Source of the DNA: Polaromonas sp.
GTDB taxonomy: Bacteria > Pseudomonadota > Gammaproteobacteria > Burkholderiales > Burkholderiaceae_C
Direction: 5' to 3'
Length of the DNA: 64,000 bases
NCBI RefSeq assembly: GCF_029945895.1
Contig: NZ_JAQSDL010000115.1
Span: 10,015-74,014 of the forward strand
Each line of letters begins with the position of its first letter. Within the stretch, counting starts at the first letter, position 1. Made by a program: the position numbers and the translations under genes. A model generated the notes under the pieces. It ran no database searches. It was not told the DNA's origin and saw nothing but the letters and a program-made list of their open reading frames with translations. Of this stretch, positions 23,818 to 34,308 are shown piece after piece.

Positions 23818-26800
23818 CTAACGGGCCAGTACCGCTGCCAGCGCCTTCCCGGTTGCCGTGCCCAGACCGACGACCTGCTCCGGCGTCGTGGCCGCGACCA
23901 CCTGGCCGCCAGCGTTGCCGCCGTCCGGGCCCAGGTCGATGACCCAGTCGGCCTCGGCGATCACATCGAGGTCGTGTTCGATCACCACCACGCTGTGCCC
24001 ACCATTGACCAGCCGGTGCAACACATGGATCAGTTTCTCGACATCGGCCATGTGCAGGCCCACGGTCGGTTCGTCCAGCACGTACAGCGTGTGCGGCGCC
24101 TTCTGGCCGCGCCGGGTGATGTCGTCGCGAACCCGGGACAACTCGGTCACCAGCTTGATGCGCTGCGCCTCGCCACCGGACAGCGTTGGCGACGGTTGTC
24201 CCAGCGTCAGGTAACCCAGGCCCACGTCTTTCAGCAGTTGCAGGGGGTGGGCGATGGCCGGCATGGAGGCAAAAAACGTCACGGCTTCATCGACCTCCAT
24301 AGTCAACACGTCGCCGATGTTTTTGCCGCGCCAGGTCACGGCCTGGGTTTCGGGGTTGAAACGGGCGCCGTGGCAGGTCTCGCAGAGCACCTTCACGTCG
24401 GGCAGAAAACTCATGCCGATGGTGCGCACGCCAGCACCTTCGCAGGTCGGGCAGCGGCCTTCGCCGGTGTTGAAACTGAAACGCCCGGCGCCGTAACCGC
24501 GCGCCTTGGCTTCCAGCGTGTCGGCGAACAGCTTGCGCACCGTGTCCCAGAAACCGATGTAGGTGGCCGGGCAGGAGCGCGGCGTCTTGCCGATCGGCGT
24601 CTGGTCGACTTCAAGCACGCGGTCCACCGCGGCATACCCCTCGATGGCTTCGCAGCCGGTCCAGGCGGGGTGTTTGCCGGCATCGTCCGCTTCACGCCCC
24701 GCGCGGGTCGAACGTAGCGCCACGCCGGCCTGCACATTGGCCAGCAGCACATCACGCGCCAGGGTCGATTTGCCCGAACCCGAGACCCCGGTCACCGCCA
24801 CCAGCCGGTACAGCGGGACCTTGACCGAGACATTCTTGAGGTTGTGCAGGTCGGCCCCGACCACGGTGAGCCAGGAAGTGTAAGGACTGGCTGCCGCCGG
24901 CGCGGCATTGTGCAGCGCGCTGGCGCTGGCAGCCGCGGCTTTCAGCGCCTGGGCCTTCAGCGCCGCGGCCTTCTGCTTGCCGACCGGCTTGGCGCCGGCA
25001 GCGACGGGCAGGGCCAACACCTCGGCGGGTGCAGCCCCGCTGCGCGTCTCGCGCCGTGTCTGCAGCGGGTGAATCAGCGGATTGGCCAGGTAACGCCCGG
25101 TCAGCGAATCGGGCAAGGTCGCCAGGTGCGCCGCCGTGCCCTGCCCCACGAGCTGTCCGCCGCGCTTGCCGGCGCCGGGCCCGATGTCGATGATATTGTC
25201 GGCGCGGCGAATCGTGTCTTCGTCATGCTCAACCACCACCAGGGTATTGCCACGTTCGCTGAGTTTGCCTAAAGCGCGCAGCAGAATCTGGTTGTCGCGC
25301 GGGTGCAGACCGATGGTCGGCTCGTCCAGCACATAACAGACGCCCTGCAGGTTGGAGCCCAGCTGCGCTGCGAGCCGGATACGCTGGGCCTCGCCACCTG
25401 ACAGCGTCGGGGCGCCGCGGTCCAGCGTCAGATAACCCAGGCCCACGTCTTCCAGGAACTCGAGCCGGCTCCTGATCTCGGGAATCAGGTCGCGGGCAAT
25501 GCCGGCTTCGCGGCCAAGCAGTGCCAGTTTTTCGACCCAGGCGCGCACGTCCGTGACCGACAGCGCGGCGATATCGGCAATGCCCACCCCCGCAAACTTC
25601 ACCGCGCGCGCCTGCGCGTTCAGGCGGGAGCCGGCGCAGGTCGGGCAGACAGCGTCCAGCACCTCATCCACATCCGCTTCGACAAAACTCTGCTCGCGGC
25701 CCTTGTTGTCATCGTCACGCACCGAATCGTCGAAGACCTTGCGTTGCTCCTTCGTCAGCCTGACGCCGGTGCCAACGCAGTCCGGGCACCAGCCGTGTTT
25801 GCTGTTGTAGCTGAACAGGCGCGGGTCCAGCTCCGGATACGAAGTGGCGCAGACCGGGCAGGCCCGCTTGGTGGACGAAGCCTGCAGCGTGCCGATCTGC
25901 CGGGTCGATGTACCCGCAACCATCGCGCCGCGCAGTCCGTCCAGCGGCGCCAGCACATGCACCACGCCCTTGCCGTGCTCCAGCGCCGTGGCCAGTGCCT
26001 GACGCAAGGCGGCCTCGTTGGCGGGAGTCACGTGGATGTCGGCAATCGGCAGCTCCACCGTGTGTTCCTTGAAGCGGTCGATGCGCGGAAAACCGGTGGT
26101 CGGCAGAAATTCGCCGTCCACGCGCAAATGGGTGTAGCCGCGTGGCCGCGCCCAGTCGGCCAGTTCGGTGTAGACGCCCTTGCGGTTGATCACCAGCGGC
26201 GCCAGCAGCCCGATGTGCTGGCCGCGGTGCGCCTTGAGCAGTTGCGCGGCAATGCTTTCCGCACTTTGCGGCATCACCGCCGCCCCGTCTTTGGTGCAGT
26301 GCTGGATGCCGAGCTTGACGTAGAGCAGTCGCAGGAAGTGCCAGACCTCGGTGGTCGTGCCCACGGTGGACTTGCGCCCGCCGCGCGAGAGCCGCTGCTC
26401 GATCGCCACCGTCGGCGGAATGCCGTAAACCGCATCAACCTCGGGCCGGCCCGCCGGCTGCACGATGCTGCGCGCGTAGGCGTTGAGCGATTCCAGGTAC
26501 CGCCGCTGACCCTCGTTGAACAAAATGTCGAACGCCAGCGTGGACTTTCCGGAGCCCGACACGCCGGTGACCACATTGAACTGGCCGCGAGGAATGTTGA
26601 CCGACAGGCTCTTGAGGTTGTGCTCTTTGGCGTTGACGATCTGGATCAGGTTGGAAAACGCCGGTTTTGTCGTCCAGACCTTGGCACGGGCTTCCTCGAC
26701 GCCATGCACCTGGCCCATGGCCGCTTCGTACTCACGCAGTGCCAGCGCGGTGTGCGAGGTCGGGTGCTGGCGCACTTCCTCGGGCGTCCCCTGGGCCACC

Positions 26801-29694
26801 AGCAGGCCGCCGGCTTCGCCGCCCTCGGGGCCGAGGTCGATCAGCCAGTCAGCCGAGCGGATCACGTCAAGGTTGTGCTCGATGATGATCAGCGAGTGGC
26901 CGACGTCCAGCAGCTTGCGCAGCGCACGCATGAGTTTGGCAATGTCGTCGAAGTGCAGGCCGGTGGTTGGCTCGTCGAACAGGAACAGTGTGCCGCGGTT
27001 GATGTTTTTCAGCGCCAGCGGCTGGCGGCTGGCGCTCGCCGTTTTCGACGCGCCAGCCAGGAAGCCGGCCAGCTTGAGGCGCTGCGCCTCGCCGCCCGAA
27101 AGCGTCGGCACCGGCTGGCCCAGTTTCACGTATTCCAGGCCCACATCGACAATCGGCTGAAGCGCGCGTATCACCTCGCGGTCCTGCGCAAACAGCGCGC
27201 AGGCTTCGCTGACCGTCAGGTCCAGCACATCGGACACATTCATCAGACGTGCGCGTACGTCGCCAATCGCCTTGCGTTCAATTGTCACTTCCAGGATCTC
27301 GGCCCGGTAACGCTTGCCGTCGCAGTCGGGGCAGCGCAAGTACACGTCGCTCAGGAACTGCATCTCCACATGTTCAAAACCCGAGCCGCCGCAAGTCGGG
27401 CAGCGCCCGTCGCCGTTGTTGAAGCTGAACTTGGACGCGGTGTAGCTGCGCTGGCGCGCCAGCGGCGCCTGCGCAAACAGTTCGCGCACCGCGTCCCAGG
27501 CGCCGACATAGCTGGCGGGGTTGGAACGCGCGGTCTTGCCGATGGGCGACTGGTCGACAAACACCACATCAGTCAGGTAGTCGGCGCCCATCAGCCGGTC
27601 GTGTTGGCCGGGCGTTTCCGTGGCCTTGCCGAACTGGCGCAGCAGTGCCGGCGCCAGGATGTCCTGCATCAAGGTCGATTTGCCCGAGCCGCTGACGCCA
27701 GTCACGCAGACCAGGCGCTGCAGCGGAAATTCCACCGTGAGGTTCTTCAGGTTATGGTCGCGCGCACCCTCCAGGATCAGGCGCGGCGTGTTGTCGGTGA
27801 CCGGCCGCTTGAAACCCATGCCGACCTGCTTGCGCGAACCGAGGTAGGCGCCCGTCAGGGTGTCAGCGTGCTTGAGGTCTTCCGGCGTGCCGTCAAACAC
27901 GATCTGGCCACCCTTCTCGCCCGGACCGGGCCCCATGTCGATCATGCGGTCGGCGGCCATCATCACGGCAGGGTCGTGCTCGACCACTACCAGCGTGTTG
28001 CCGGCATCGCGCAGACGATGCATGGCCTGGGTGATGCGGTTCATGTCGCGCGGGTGCAGGCCGATCGACGGCTCGTCCAGCACAAACAGGGTGTTGACCA
28101 GCGAGGTGCCCAGCGCCGTCGTCAGGTTGATGCGCTGCACCTCGCCGCCCGACAGGGTTCGGCTTTGCCGGTCCAGCGTCAGGTAACCGATGCCAACGTC
28201 GCTGAGGTATTTGAGCCGGGTGTGGATTTCCTCGAACAGCGACTTGAGCGCTTTGAACTCGGCATCCGGCGCGCTGCCGTCCTGCAGTGCGGTCGGGGCC
28301 AGCCCGTTGAAAAATTCGCGCAGCCGGTCGATCGGCAGCTGCATCAGGTCGTGCAGGCTCAGACCCGGCAGGGCCTCGAGCTGAGCGCGGGTCCAGTCCA
28401 CACCGACCGGCATGAAACGTTTGGCCGGCGGCAGCGCCGCATCGGCATCCGCCTTGGAGCCCAGGCGCCACAGCAGCGCCTCGAGCTTCAGCCGTGCGCC
28501 GCCGCAGGTTTCGCAGGGGGTGTAACTGCGGTACTTGGACAGCAGCACCCGGATGTGCATCTTATAGGCTTTGCTTTCCAGGTAGGCAAAAAAGCGCTTG
28601 ATGCCGAACCAGTGCTGGTTCCACTTCCCGTTCCAGTTCGGCGAGCCGTTGATGACCCAGGCCTGCTGCTCGGGTGTGAGTTTGTACCAGGGCGTGTCAC
28701 GCGGGATGCCGGCCGTCTCGGCATGGCGCATCAGGTCGTCCTGCGCTTCTTTCCAGGCAGGCGTCTGCATGGTCTTGATCGCGCCCGATCGGAGGGTCAG
28801 CTTGTCGTTTGGGATCACCAGGCCATAGTCGACACCGATCACGCGGCCGAAACCGCGGCAGGTGTCGCAGGCGCCCATGGCCGAGTTGAAGGAGAACAGC
28901 GAAGGAGTCGGCTCGCTGTAGCGCAGGTCGCTGTCGGGGCAATGCAGGCCGGTGGAAAACCGCCACATCTGTTCGGCGCCTCCTTCCTCTGCCGCTTGAA
29001 CATACACATTGAGGCGGCCGCCGCGTTTGAGTGCCAGCTCGATGGCCTCCACCACACGCGACTTTTCAGCAGCATGCAGCCTGAACCGGTCAGCCACCAC
29101 ATCCAGCAGTTTGTGCGGACCGGCGGGCGTCGCCACCTCGCGTTCTGCATGCACACGCGTGAAACCGCTGGCCGACAGCCACTGCGACACTTCCTCGGCG
29201 CTGGTATTGCCGGGCAGTTCCACCGGGAAAGTCATCACCACCCTGGGGTCACCTGCTGCCGTACGCCCCATCAGTTCCGTGTAAATCGACTCCGGCGTGT
29301 CGTGGCGCACCGCCTGCGCGGTCTTTTTGTCGAATAGCTGCGCCGCGCGTGCATACAAAAGTTTTAAATGGTCGTTGAGTTCGGTCATCGTGCCCACGGT
29401 GGATCGCGAACTGCGCACCGGATTGGTCTGGTCGATGGCAATCGCCGGTGGCACCCCTTCGACCTTGTCCACCGCCGGTTTGTCCATGCGGTCCAGGAAC
29501 TGCCGTGCATAGGCCGAAAAGGTTTCCACATAACGGCGCTGGCCTTCGGCAAACAGTGTGTCAAACACCAGCGAGGACTTGCCGGACCCACTGGGGCCGG
29601 TGACCACCGTCATTTCCCCCGTGCGGATATCCAGATCAATGTTTTTGAGGTTGTGCTGTCGCGCGCCGCGAATGCGGATGGTTCCCTGGGTCAT
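23818..29694 (-). CDS. uvrA: Double-length UvrA (two UvrA units in one chain)
   Basis: A 1958-aa protein, about twice normal UvrA. It holds four ABC ATPase sites: Walker A near residues 33, 670, 1047 and 1640, each with an LSGGE signature ([46 protein letters not shown]). Unit 1 covers about residues 1-960 and unit 2 about 1020-1958. In unit 1 the first zinc module has lost a Cys (HCPDSD in place of CxxC) while CDTC remains; the other three zinc modules are complete (CPTC/CPDC, CPVC/CPDC, CPTC/CETC). Unit 2 has an Ala-rich linker near residue 1580. Start ATG is at 29694. Confidence 0.92.
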   Translation of the reverse strand: MTQGTIRIRGARQHNLKNIDLDIRTGEMTVVTGPSGSGKSSLVFDTLFAEGQRRYVETFSAYARQFLDRMDKPAVDKVEGVPPAIAIDQTNPVRSSRSTVGTMTELNDHLKLLYARAAQLFDKKTAQAVRHDTPESIYTELMGRTAAGDPRVVMTFPVELPGNTSAEEVSQWLSASGFTRVHAEREVATPAGPHKLLDVVADRFRLHAAEKSRVVEAIELALKRGGRLNVYVQAAEEGGAEQMWRFSTGLHCPDSDLRYSEPTPSLFSFNSAMGACDTCRGFGRVIGVDYGLVIPNDKLTLRSGAIKTMQTPAWKEAQDDLMRHAETAGIPRDTPWYKLTPEQQAWVINGSPNWNGKWNQHWFGIKRFFAYLESKAYKMHIRVLLSKYRSYTPCETCGGARLKLEALLWRLGSKADADAALPPAKRFMPVGVDWTRAQLEALPGLSLHDLMQLPIDRLREFFNGLAPTALQDGSAPDAEFKALKSLFEEIHTRLKYLSDVGIGYLTLDRQSRTLSGGEVQRINLTTALGTSLVNTLFVLDEPSIGLHPRDMNRITQAMHRLRDAGNTLVVVEHDPAVMMAADRMIDMGPGPGEKGGQIVFDGTPEDLKHADTLTGAYLGSRKQVGMGFKRPVTDNTPRLILEGARDHNLKNLTVEFPLQRLVCVTGVSGSGKSTLMQDILAPALLRQFGKATETPGQHDRLMGADYLTDVVFVDQSPIGKTARSNPASYVGAWDAVRELFAQAPLARQRSYTASKFSFNNGDGRCPTCGGSGFEHVEMQFLSDVYLRCPDCDGKRYRAEILEVTIERKAIGDVRARLMNVSDVLDLTVSEACALFAQDREVIRALQPIVDVGLEYVKLGQPVPTLSGGEAQRLKLAGFLAGASKTASASRQPLALKNINRGTLFLFDEPTTGLHFDDIAKLMRALRKLLDVGHSLIIIEHNLDVIRSADWLIDLGPEGGEAGGLLVAQGTPEEVRQHPTSHTALALREYEAAMGQVHGVEEARAKVWTTKPAFSNLIQIVNAKEHNLKSLSVNIPRGQFNVVTGVSGSGKSTLAFDILFNEGQRRYLESLNAYARSIVQPAGRPEVDAVYGIPPTVAIEQRLSRGGRKSTVGTTTEVWHFLRLLYVKLGIQHCTKDGAAVMPQSAESIAAQLLKAHRGQHIGLLAPLVINRKGVYTELADWARPRGYTHLRVDGEFLPTTGFPRIDRFKEHTVELPIADIHVTPANEAALRQALATALEHGKGVVHVLAPLDGLRGAMVAGTSTRQIGTLQASSTKRACPVCATSYPELDPRLFSYNSKHGWCPDCVGTGVRLTKEQRKVFDDSVRDDDNKGREQSFVEADVDEVLDAVCPTCAGSRLNAQARAVKFAGVGIADIAALSVTDVRAWVEKLALLGREAGIARDLIPEIRSRLEFLEDVGLGYLTLDRGAPTLSGGEAQRIRLAAQLGSNLQGVCYVLDEPTIGLHPRDNQILLRALGKLSERGNTLVVVEHDEDTIRRADNIIDIGPGAGKRGGQLVGQGTAAHLATLPDSLTGRYLANPLIHPLQTRRETRSGAAPAEVLALPVAAGAKPVGKQKAAALKAQALKAAAASASALHNAAPAAASPYTSWLTVVGADLHNLKNVSVKVPLYRLVAVTGVSGSGKSTLARDVLLANVQAGVALRSTRAGREADDAGKHPAWTGCEAIEGYAAVDRVLEVDQTPIGKTPRSCPATYIGFWDTVRKLFADTLEAKARGYGAGRFSFNTGEGRCPTCEGAGVRTIGMSFLPDVKVLCETCHGARFNPETQAVTWRGKNIGDVLTMEVDEAVTFFASMPAIAHPLQLLKDVGLGYLTLGQPSPTLSGGEAQRIKLVTELSRVRDDITRRGQKAPHTLYVLDEPTVGLHMADVEKLIHVLHRLVNGGHSVVVIEHDLDVIAEADWVIDLGPDGGNAGGQVVAATTPEQVVGLGTATGKALAAVLAR

Positions 29695-29875
29695 GGGTGG
29701 GAGGCTTTCCTTGTAGGTCAAACATTCTAGGCAGCGCCCGTGCGAATCAGCGGCGTAGGGTTATGCCGCCCGCCGGCCCAGTGCGCCCGCCCGTCTGCTG
29801 GTTATCCCGCCCGTAGTTTCCACACGGAATTCATCACATCGACAGCGTAAACTCGACCGCCCAAGGAGATATGAC

Positions 29876-30988
29876 ATGAAAACGCTGAATTTCTGGTGCG
29901 CCGCCCTTTTGCTCGCGGCCGTGAGCCACGCCAGCCAGGCACAAATCCTGATCGGGCAAACCGCAGGCTTTACCGGCCCCGTGGGCGCTGGCGTGAAGGA
30001 AACCACCGAAGGTGCCAAACTTTATATTGATGCCGTCAACGCCAAGGGGGGTGTCAACGGACAGAAGATTGAACTCATCTCGCTCGACGACAAGTTCGAT
30101 CCCAAGCTGGCCGGCGAAAACGCCCGCAAGCTGATTGAAGAAAATAATGTCCTGGCGCTGTTCCTGACCCGTGGCACGCCCCACACCGAAGCCATGCTTC
30201 CCCTGCTCGACAAATACGGCGTACCGCTGGTCGGTCCGTCCACCGGCGCGATGGTGCTGCACCAGCCAGTCAAGAAACATGTGTTCAACGTGCGCGCTAC
30301 CTACCAGCGTGAAGCCGAAAAAGCGGTCAGCCACCTGAACTCGATGGGCATCACGCGCATCGGCGTGGTTTATGCCGACGACAGCTTCGGCGCCGACGGC
30401 GTGGCGGGCGCACAAAAAGGTTTCACTGCCGCCAAACTGCAGCCGGCGCTGCTGGAAAAATTCAACCGCAGCAAGCCCGACTTCGGGCCGATCGTGCCCA
30501 AGCTTGTCCAGTCCAATGCACAGGCCATCATCATGGTGGCATCCGGCCAGGCGGTGGTCGACGGCATGAAGGCTTTTCGCGCCGCCGGCTCGGCCGCGCA
30601 GATCGTGACACTGTCCAACAATGCATCGAGCGGCTTCATCAAAAGCCTGGGCGACAATGCGCGCGGCGTGATCGTGACCCAGGTCTTTCCTTATGAACGC
30701 TCCATCGCCTACGGCATGGTCAAGGAAGCCCAGGAGATGGCCAAGGCCAAGGGGGTGGGCGATATCAGTCCGGCCATGCTCGAAGGCTTTGCGGCTGCCA
30801 AGGTTCTTGTCGAAGGTTTGCGACGCGCCGGCGCCAAACCCACGCGCGAAAAAATCCAGGCTGCCCTGGAAGGCATACGCAAGTTCGATATCGGCGGGCT
30901 GGAAGTGAACTACTCCACCGAGGACCACACCGGACTCGATTTCGCCGATCTGTCCATCATCGGCACGGACGGGAAATTCAGGCGCTAG
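29876..30988 (+). CDS. Orphan branched-chain amino acid-type periplasmic binding protein
   Basis: A 370-aa type-I periplasmic binding protein with a Sec signal (NFWCAALLLAAVSHASQAQ) and the family start ILIGQTAGFTGPVGAGVKE. Further motifs are LISLDDKFDPKLAGENARKL, GVPLVGPSTGA and IGVVYADDSFGADG. A strong AAGGAGATATGAC precedes the ATG. No permease or ATPase is adjacent, so it must use transport genes elsewhere or act in sensing. Confidence 0.88.
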   Translation: MKTLNFWCAALLLAAVSHASQAQILIGQTAGFTGPVGAGVKETTEGAKLYIDAVNAKGGVNGQKIELISLDDKFDPKLAGENARKLIEENNVLALFLTRGTPHTEAMLPLLDKYGVPLVGPSTGAMVLHQPVKKHVFNVRATYQREAEKAVSHLNSMGITRIGVVYADDSFGADGVAGAQKGFTAAKLQPALLEKFNRSKPDFGPIVPKLVQSNAQAIIMVASGQAVVDGMKAFRAAGSAAQIVTLSNNASSGFIKSLGDNARGVIVTQVFPYERSIAYGMVKEAQEMAKAKGVGDISPAMLEGFAAAKVLVEGLRRAGAKPTREKIQAALEGIRKFDIGGLEVNYSTEDHTGLDFADLSIIGTDGKFRR

Positions 30989-30999
30989 AAACTCCCGGG

Positions 31000-31020
31000 G
31001 GCCCTCAGCCCTTGAGGGCC
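31000..31020. terminator. Bidirectional hairpin between convergent genes
   Basis: GGCCCTCA-GCCCT-TGAGGGCC is a perfect 8-bp stem placed between the binding protein stop and the end of the 31005-31472 gene, overlapping the stop of the latter. It lacks a T-run on either side. Confidence 0.5.
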
Positions 31021-31472
31021 TGTTCCAGCTCACGGCACTTGCCGGGCCCGACGGCCTCCTTGATTTTGGGAAACAAGGCGAGCAGGGCCTCGACATCTGC
31101 CGCGCCTTCGACGGCCAGGTTCAACCTGAACCCCCTGAGCCCCAGCGCACCCGTCAACTGAGCTGCGAGGGGGTAGGCCTTCTTGTAGCGGTCATTGCCG
31201 GCATCGCTGGCCTCCTGGCGGGTCACCAGGGCGGCCGCATGCGCGGTCACTGCTGCAGCCTCTTCGACTGACTGCTGGCTGGGCGCGAGAAATCCCAGCT
31301 CCACGAGCTGCACCAGCTCCGTCGATGTGACACCCAGGCCAGCGGTCGCCTCCAGCACCTGCGGAAGGGAACGTTTGCCGTCAAACAGGATGAAGGCCGA
31401 GCGCTGTCTCGGCGTGAGCAAGGACCGGTCTTTGAAGGCCTGCTGCCCGGCCTCGGTCTTGGCATAAATCAT
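31005..31472 (-). CDS. Conserved hypothetical protein
   Basis: 155 aa, soluble. The N-terminal part (LTPRQRSAFILFDGKRSLPQVLEATAGLGVTSTELVQLVELGFL) looks like a winged-helix or 'general secretion/c-di-GMP effector' type small helical domain. The C-terminal part (RYKKAYPLAAQLTGALGLRGFRLNLAVEGAADVEALLALFPKI) is helical. I do not recognise the function. It is 26 bases downstream of a small membrane-protein gene on the same strand, probably co-transcribed. Confidence 0.65.
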   Translation of the reverse strand: MIYAKTEAGQQAFKDRSLLTPRQRSAFILFDGKRSLPQVLEATAGLGVTSTELVQLVELGFLAPSQQSVEEAAAVTAHAAALVTRQEASDAGNDRYKKAYPLAAQLTGALGLRGFRLNLAVEGAADVEALLALFPKIKEAVGPGKCRELEQALKG

Positions 31473-31498
31473 GGCGCTGCTCCGGTGCAGAGGTCGGG

Positions 31499-31678
31499 CT
31501 ACCGCGCAGGGGCGGGTGCGGCAGATGCGGCGGCTGAAGCAGCCGATGCCGGCGGCGGGGCTTCCTGCGTGGCCTCGGCGCCATGCTTTTCGCCCCCCAT
31601 GTCAATGTCTCCGCCCTTGCTCAGGATGAAGATCGCCAGCCCGGCAAAGGCCACAAAGGCGAGTGCAATTTTCCACAT
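31499..31678 (-). CDS. Small single-span membrane protein (59 aa)
   Basis: ATG at 31678, stop TAG at 31501-31499. GGAG lies 6 bases upstream. The protein has one N-terminal hydrophobic helix (WKIALAFVAFAGLAIFILS) followed by a Gly/Asp/Glu stretch and an Ala/Ser/Pro-rich tail (APPPASAASAAASAAPAPAR). It could be a signal-anchored envelope protein. It sits just after the symporter terminator and before the 31005-31472 gene, so it and that gene probably share one transcript. Confidence 0.6.
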   Translation of the reverse strand: MWKIALAFVAFAGLAIFILSKGGDIDMGGEKHGAEATQEAPPPASAASAAASAAPAPAR

Positions 31679-31692
31679 GTCATTTCTCCAGA

Positions 31693-31722
31693 AAAAAAAC
31701 CCCCGGCGATGCGGGGGTTTTC
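31693..31722 (-). terminator. Rho-independent terminator of the MHS symporter gene
   Basis: On the minus strand AAAACCCCCGC-ATC-GCCGGGGGTTTTTTTT gives a GC stem followed by a run of eight or more T. It ends only about 5 bases before the ribosome site of the 59-aa gene. Confidence 0.85.
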
Positions 31723-31787
31723 AGAAAACTTGTTCGGTGGTGCTGCCCGGTCACCGGACATAACCTCCAGGCTGTTGTTACCGGCGA

Positions 31788-33446
31788 TCAGTCGTCAGCA
31801 TAGATGTCGACGTCCTTGGTTTCCTTGATGAACAAGGTGCCAATCACGACGGTCATGCCGGCAATGATGATCGGATACCACAAGCCGTTGTACATGTTGC
31901 CGGTCTGCGCCACGATGGCAAAAGCCGTGGTGGGCAGCAAGCCGCCAAACCAGCCGTTGCCGATGTGGTACGGCAGGCTCATGGAGGTATAGCGGATGCG
32001 CGTGGGGAACAGTTCCACCAGCATGGCTGCGATCGGGCCATAAACCATGGTCACCAGCAACACCAGGTAAGTCAGAATGGCGATCACCATGAACTTGTCC
32101 ACCTTGGCCGGATCGGCCTTGGTCGGGTAACCGGCAGCCTTCAGGTCGTCGGCAACCAGCTTCTTGAAAGCCGCGTCCTTTTTCTTGGCTTCGTCCGCCG
32201 GCAGGCCTTTGGAGGAATAGCTGGAGATGACGGTTTCGCCAATCTTGATGGTGGCGGGTACGCCAGCGGTACCAGGTGCGTTCTCATAACTCACCGATGC
32301 CCCGGCGAGGACCTGCTTGGCGATGTCGCAGGAGCTGGTGAACTTCGCCGTGCCGGTCGGGTTGAACTGGAACGAACATTCGCTGGCGTCAGCGGTCACC
32401 ACGACCTTGTTTTTGGCCTGCGCGGCAGCAAGCTCAGGGTTGGCAGCTTTGGTCAGCGCGGTAAACACCGGGAAGTAGGTCAGCGCGGCCAGCAGGCAAC
32501 CGGCCAGGATGATGGGCTTGCGGCCAATCTTGTCTGACAGGGAGCCGAACACAACGAAGAAAGGCGTGCCGATCAGCAGCGAAACAGCGACAAAAATGTT
32601 GGCAGTGGCGCCATCCACCTTGAGCGATTGCGTCAGGAAGAACAGTGCATAGAACTGGCCCGAATACCAGACCACGGCCTGGCCGGCGGTCAAGCCGATC
32701 AGCGCCAGGATGACAATCTTCAGGTTTTTCCACTGGCCGAAAGATTCCGACAGGGGTGCCTTGGAGGTCTTGCCCTCGGCCTTCATTTTGGTGAAGGCCG
32801 GCGACTCGTTCATGCTCAGGCGAATCCAGACGGAAACACCCAGCAGCAGGATGGACACCAGGAAAGGAACGCGCCAGCCCCAGTCGGCAAAGGTCGCCTC
32901 GCCGAGCACTGTACGCGTGCCGAGAATCACCATCAGCGACAGGAACAGGCCCAGCGTGGCCGTGGTCTGGATCCACGAGGTATAGGCGCCGCGCTTGCCG
33001 TGCGGCGAGTGTTCTGCCACATACACGGCGGCACCGCCGTATTCACCGCCAAGCGCCAGGCCCTGCAGCATGCGCAGCGCAATCAGGATCACGGGCGCCG
33101 CAACGCCGATGGTCGCGTAGTTGGGCAGGAGGCCGACGATGAAGGTCGACAGGCCCATGATCAGGATGGTGATCAGAAAGGTGTATTTGCGACCAATCAT
33201 GTCGCCGAGACGCCCGAACACCAGCGCGCCGAATGGACGCACGATGAAACCGGCAGCAAACGCAAGCAGGGCAAAAATGAAGGCCGAGCCTTCATCGAGT
33301 CCGCTGAAGAACTGCTTGGCAATGATGGCTGCCAATGAACCGTAGAGGTAAAAGTCATACCACTCGAAAACAGTACCGAGTGACGAGGCGAAGATGACTT
33401 TCTTCTCCTCGGCGCTCATCGGCCTGGGGGCGGCTGCAGTTGCCAT
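31788..33446 (-). CDS. MFS metabolite:H+ symporter (MHS family) with a large extracytoplasmic insert
   Basis: A 552-aa permease. The N-terminal half has the MHS hallmarks SLGTVFEWYDFYLYG, VRPFGALVFGRLGDMIGRKYTFL and LALGGEYGGAAVYVAEHSP. A second MFS motif is FGSLSDKIGRKPII. Between helices 8 and 9 an insert of about 100 residues (about 345-440) carries two Cys (SECSFQF, SSCDIAK), probably a disulfide-bonded domain outside the membrane. ShiA/KgtP/ProP relatives lack this. The substrate is unknown. GGAG is upstream of the ATG, and the gene ends in a clear terminator. Confidence 0.88.
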   Translation of the reverse strand: MATAAAPRPMSAEEKKVIFASSLGTVFEWYDFYLYGSLAAIIAKQFFSGLDEGSAFIFALLAFAAGFIVRPFGALVFGRLGDMIGRKYTFLITILIMGLSTFIVGLLPNYATIGVAAPVILIALRMLQGLALGGEYGGAAVYVAEHSPHGKRGAYTSWIQTTATLGLFLSLMVILGTRTVLGEATFADWGWRVPFLVSILLLGVSVWIRLSMNESPAFTKMKAEGKTSKAPLSESFGQWKNLKIVILALIGLTAGQAVVWYSGQFYALFFLTQSLKVDGATANIFVAVSLLIGTPFFVVFGSLSDKIGRKPIILAGCLLAALTYFPVFTALTKAANPELAAAQAKNKVVVTADASECSFQFNPTGTAKFTSSCDIAKQVLAGASVSYENAPGTAGVPATIKIGETVISSYSSKGLPADEAKKKDAAFKKLVADDLKAAGYPTKADPAKVDKFMVIAILTYLVLLVTMVYGPIAAMLVELFPTRIRYTSMSLPYHIGNGWFGGLLPTTAFAIVAQTGNMYNGLWYPIIIAGMTVVIGTLFIKETKDVDIYADD

Positions 33447-33626
33447 GATGTTGTCTCCAATGATTGAATGCCCCCGACATGAGGGTTGTGGAGATTATTT
33501 TTGGAGACACTGACCCTGCTCTGACGCGAAACCAACAGGAGCTTGCGCCAAACTTATCGACCACTGACAAGTCAAGGGAAAACCCCCGGGCGAATTTTCG
33601 GTATGCGGAGAATGCCGGGTAAGCAG

Positions 33627-34268
33627 CTATTTCGGGCGCAGGGCACCCGTCGCAAGCTGACTGGCCGCGTCCCAGTCAGTCCCGTCAAACCAGGCGTCGC
33701 CGAGCAGAAAAGCGCGCAGCATCGGCAGCGCATCCAGACCCCAGAACAGCCTGCCGTCCACCGCGAACGCGGGCACACCAAACACACCCTGCGCGATGGC
33801 CTCGTCGCTGTGCGCCTGCAACTGGGCCTTCACGTCTGCACCATCGAGGGCACGTTGCGGCGCCAGTGAGGCCGCCAGTGCAGCGAGCCGCTGCGGATCA
33901 GCCGCCTCCAGGCCGGTCTGCCACACATGGCGGAACAGGGCTTCGCAAACATACCGGTTGGGCGTGCCGTGTGCATCGCAGGCCACGGCCAGGCGCAGCA
34001 AGCCCAGCGGGTTGAAGGGGTGACTGGCCGGCAGTTGCAGCTTGATGCCGTGCTGGTGGGCCAGCCACGACACCTGGCGGTAAGTCCACTCACGTTTGCC
34101 GGGGATTTCTGCGGGGCCGAGCTGGCCGTGGTGTTTGAGCAGGCCGGCAAACAGCAGCGGCTTGTAGGTCACGCTGTAGCTGAGCCCCTTCAGGGCCTCC
34201 GGCAGCTTCTCGAAGGCCAGCCAGGCATAGGGCGAGATGAAGTCGAGGTAGAAGGTGATGTGTTTCAT
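33627..34268 (-). CDS. DsbA-family 2-hydroxychromene-2-carboxylate isomerase-like protein
   Basis: A 213-aa thioredoxin-fold protein of the NahD/kappa-GST group. FYLDFISPYAWLA replaces the CxxC of DsbA with a Ser-Pro active site. KPLLFAGLLKHHG follows, and GVFGVPAFAVDGRLFWGLDAL near the C-terminus is the cis-Pro and substrate region. In aromatic degradation it isomerises a hydroxychromene carboxylate using glutathione; no naphthalene genes are adjacent, so the real substrate is open. Confidence 0.82.
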   Translation of the reverse strand: MKHITFYLDFISPYAWLAFEKLPEALKGLSYSVTYKPLLFAGLLKHHGQLGPAEIPGKREWTYRQVSWLAHQHGIKLQLPASHPFNPLGLLRLAVACDAHGTPNRYVCEALFRHVWQTGLEAADPQRLAALAASLAPQRALDGADVKAQLQAHSDEAIAQGVFGVPAFAVDGRLFWGLDALPMLRAFLLGDAWFDGTDWDAASQLATGALRPK

Positions 34269-34308
34269 GGCACGCGCGCCGGGATGGAGGTAGGGAGGAC
34301 GGGATCCG

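Noticed and set aside
25744-29337. 1197-codon open frame opposite the double UvrA
   Set aside because: Entirely antisense to four ATPase modules; no domain features.
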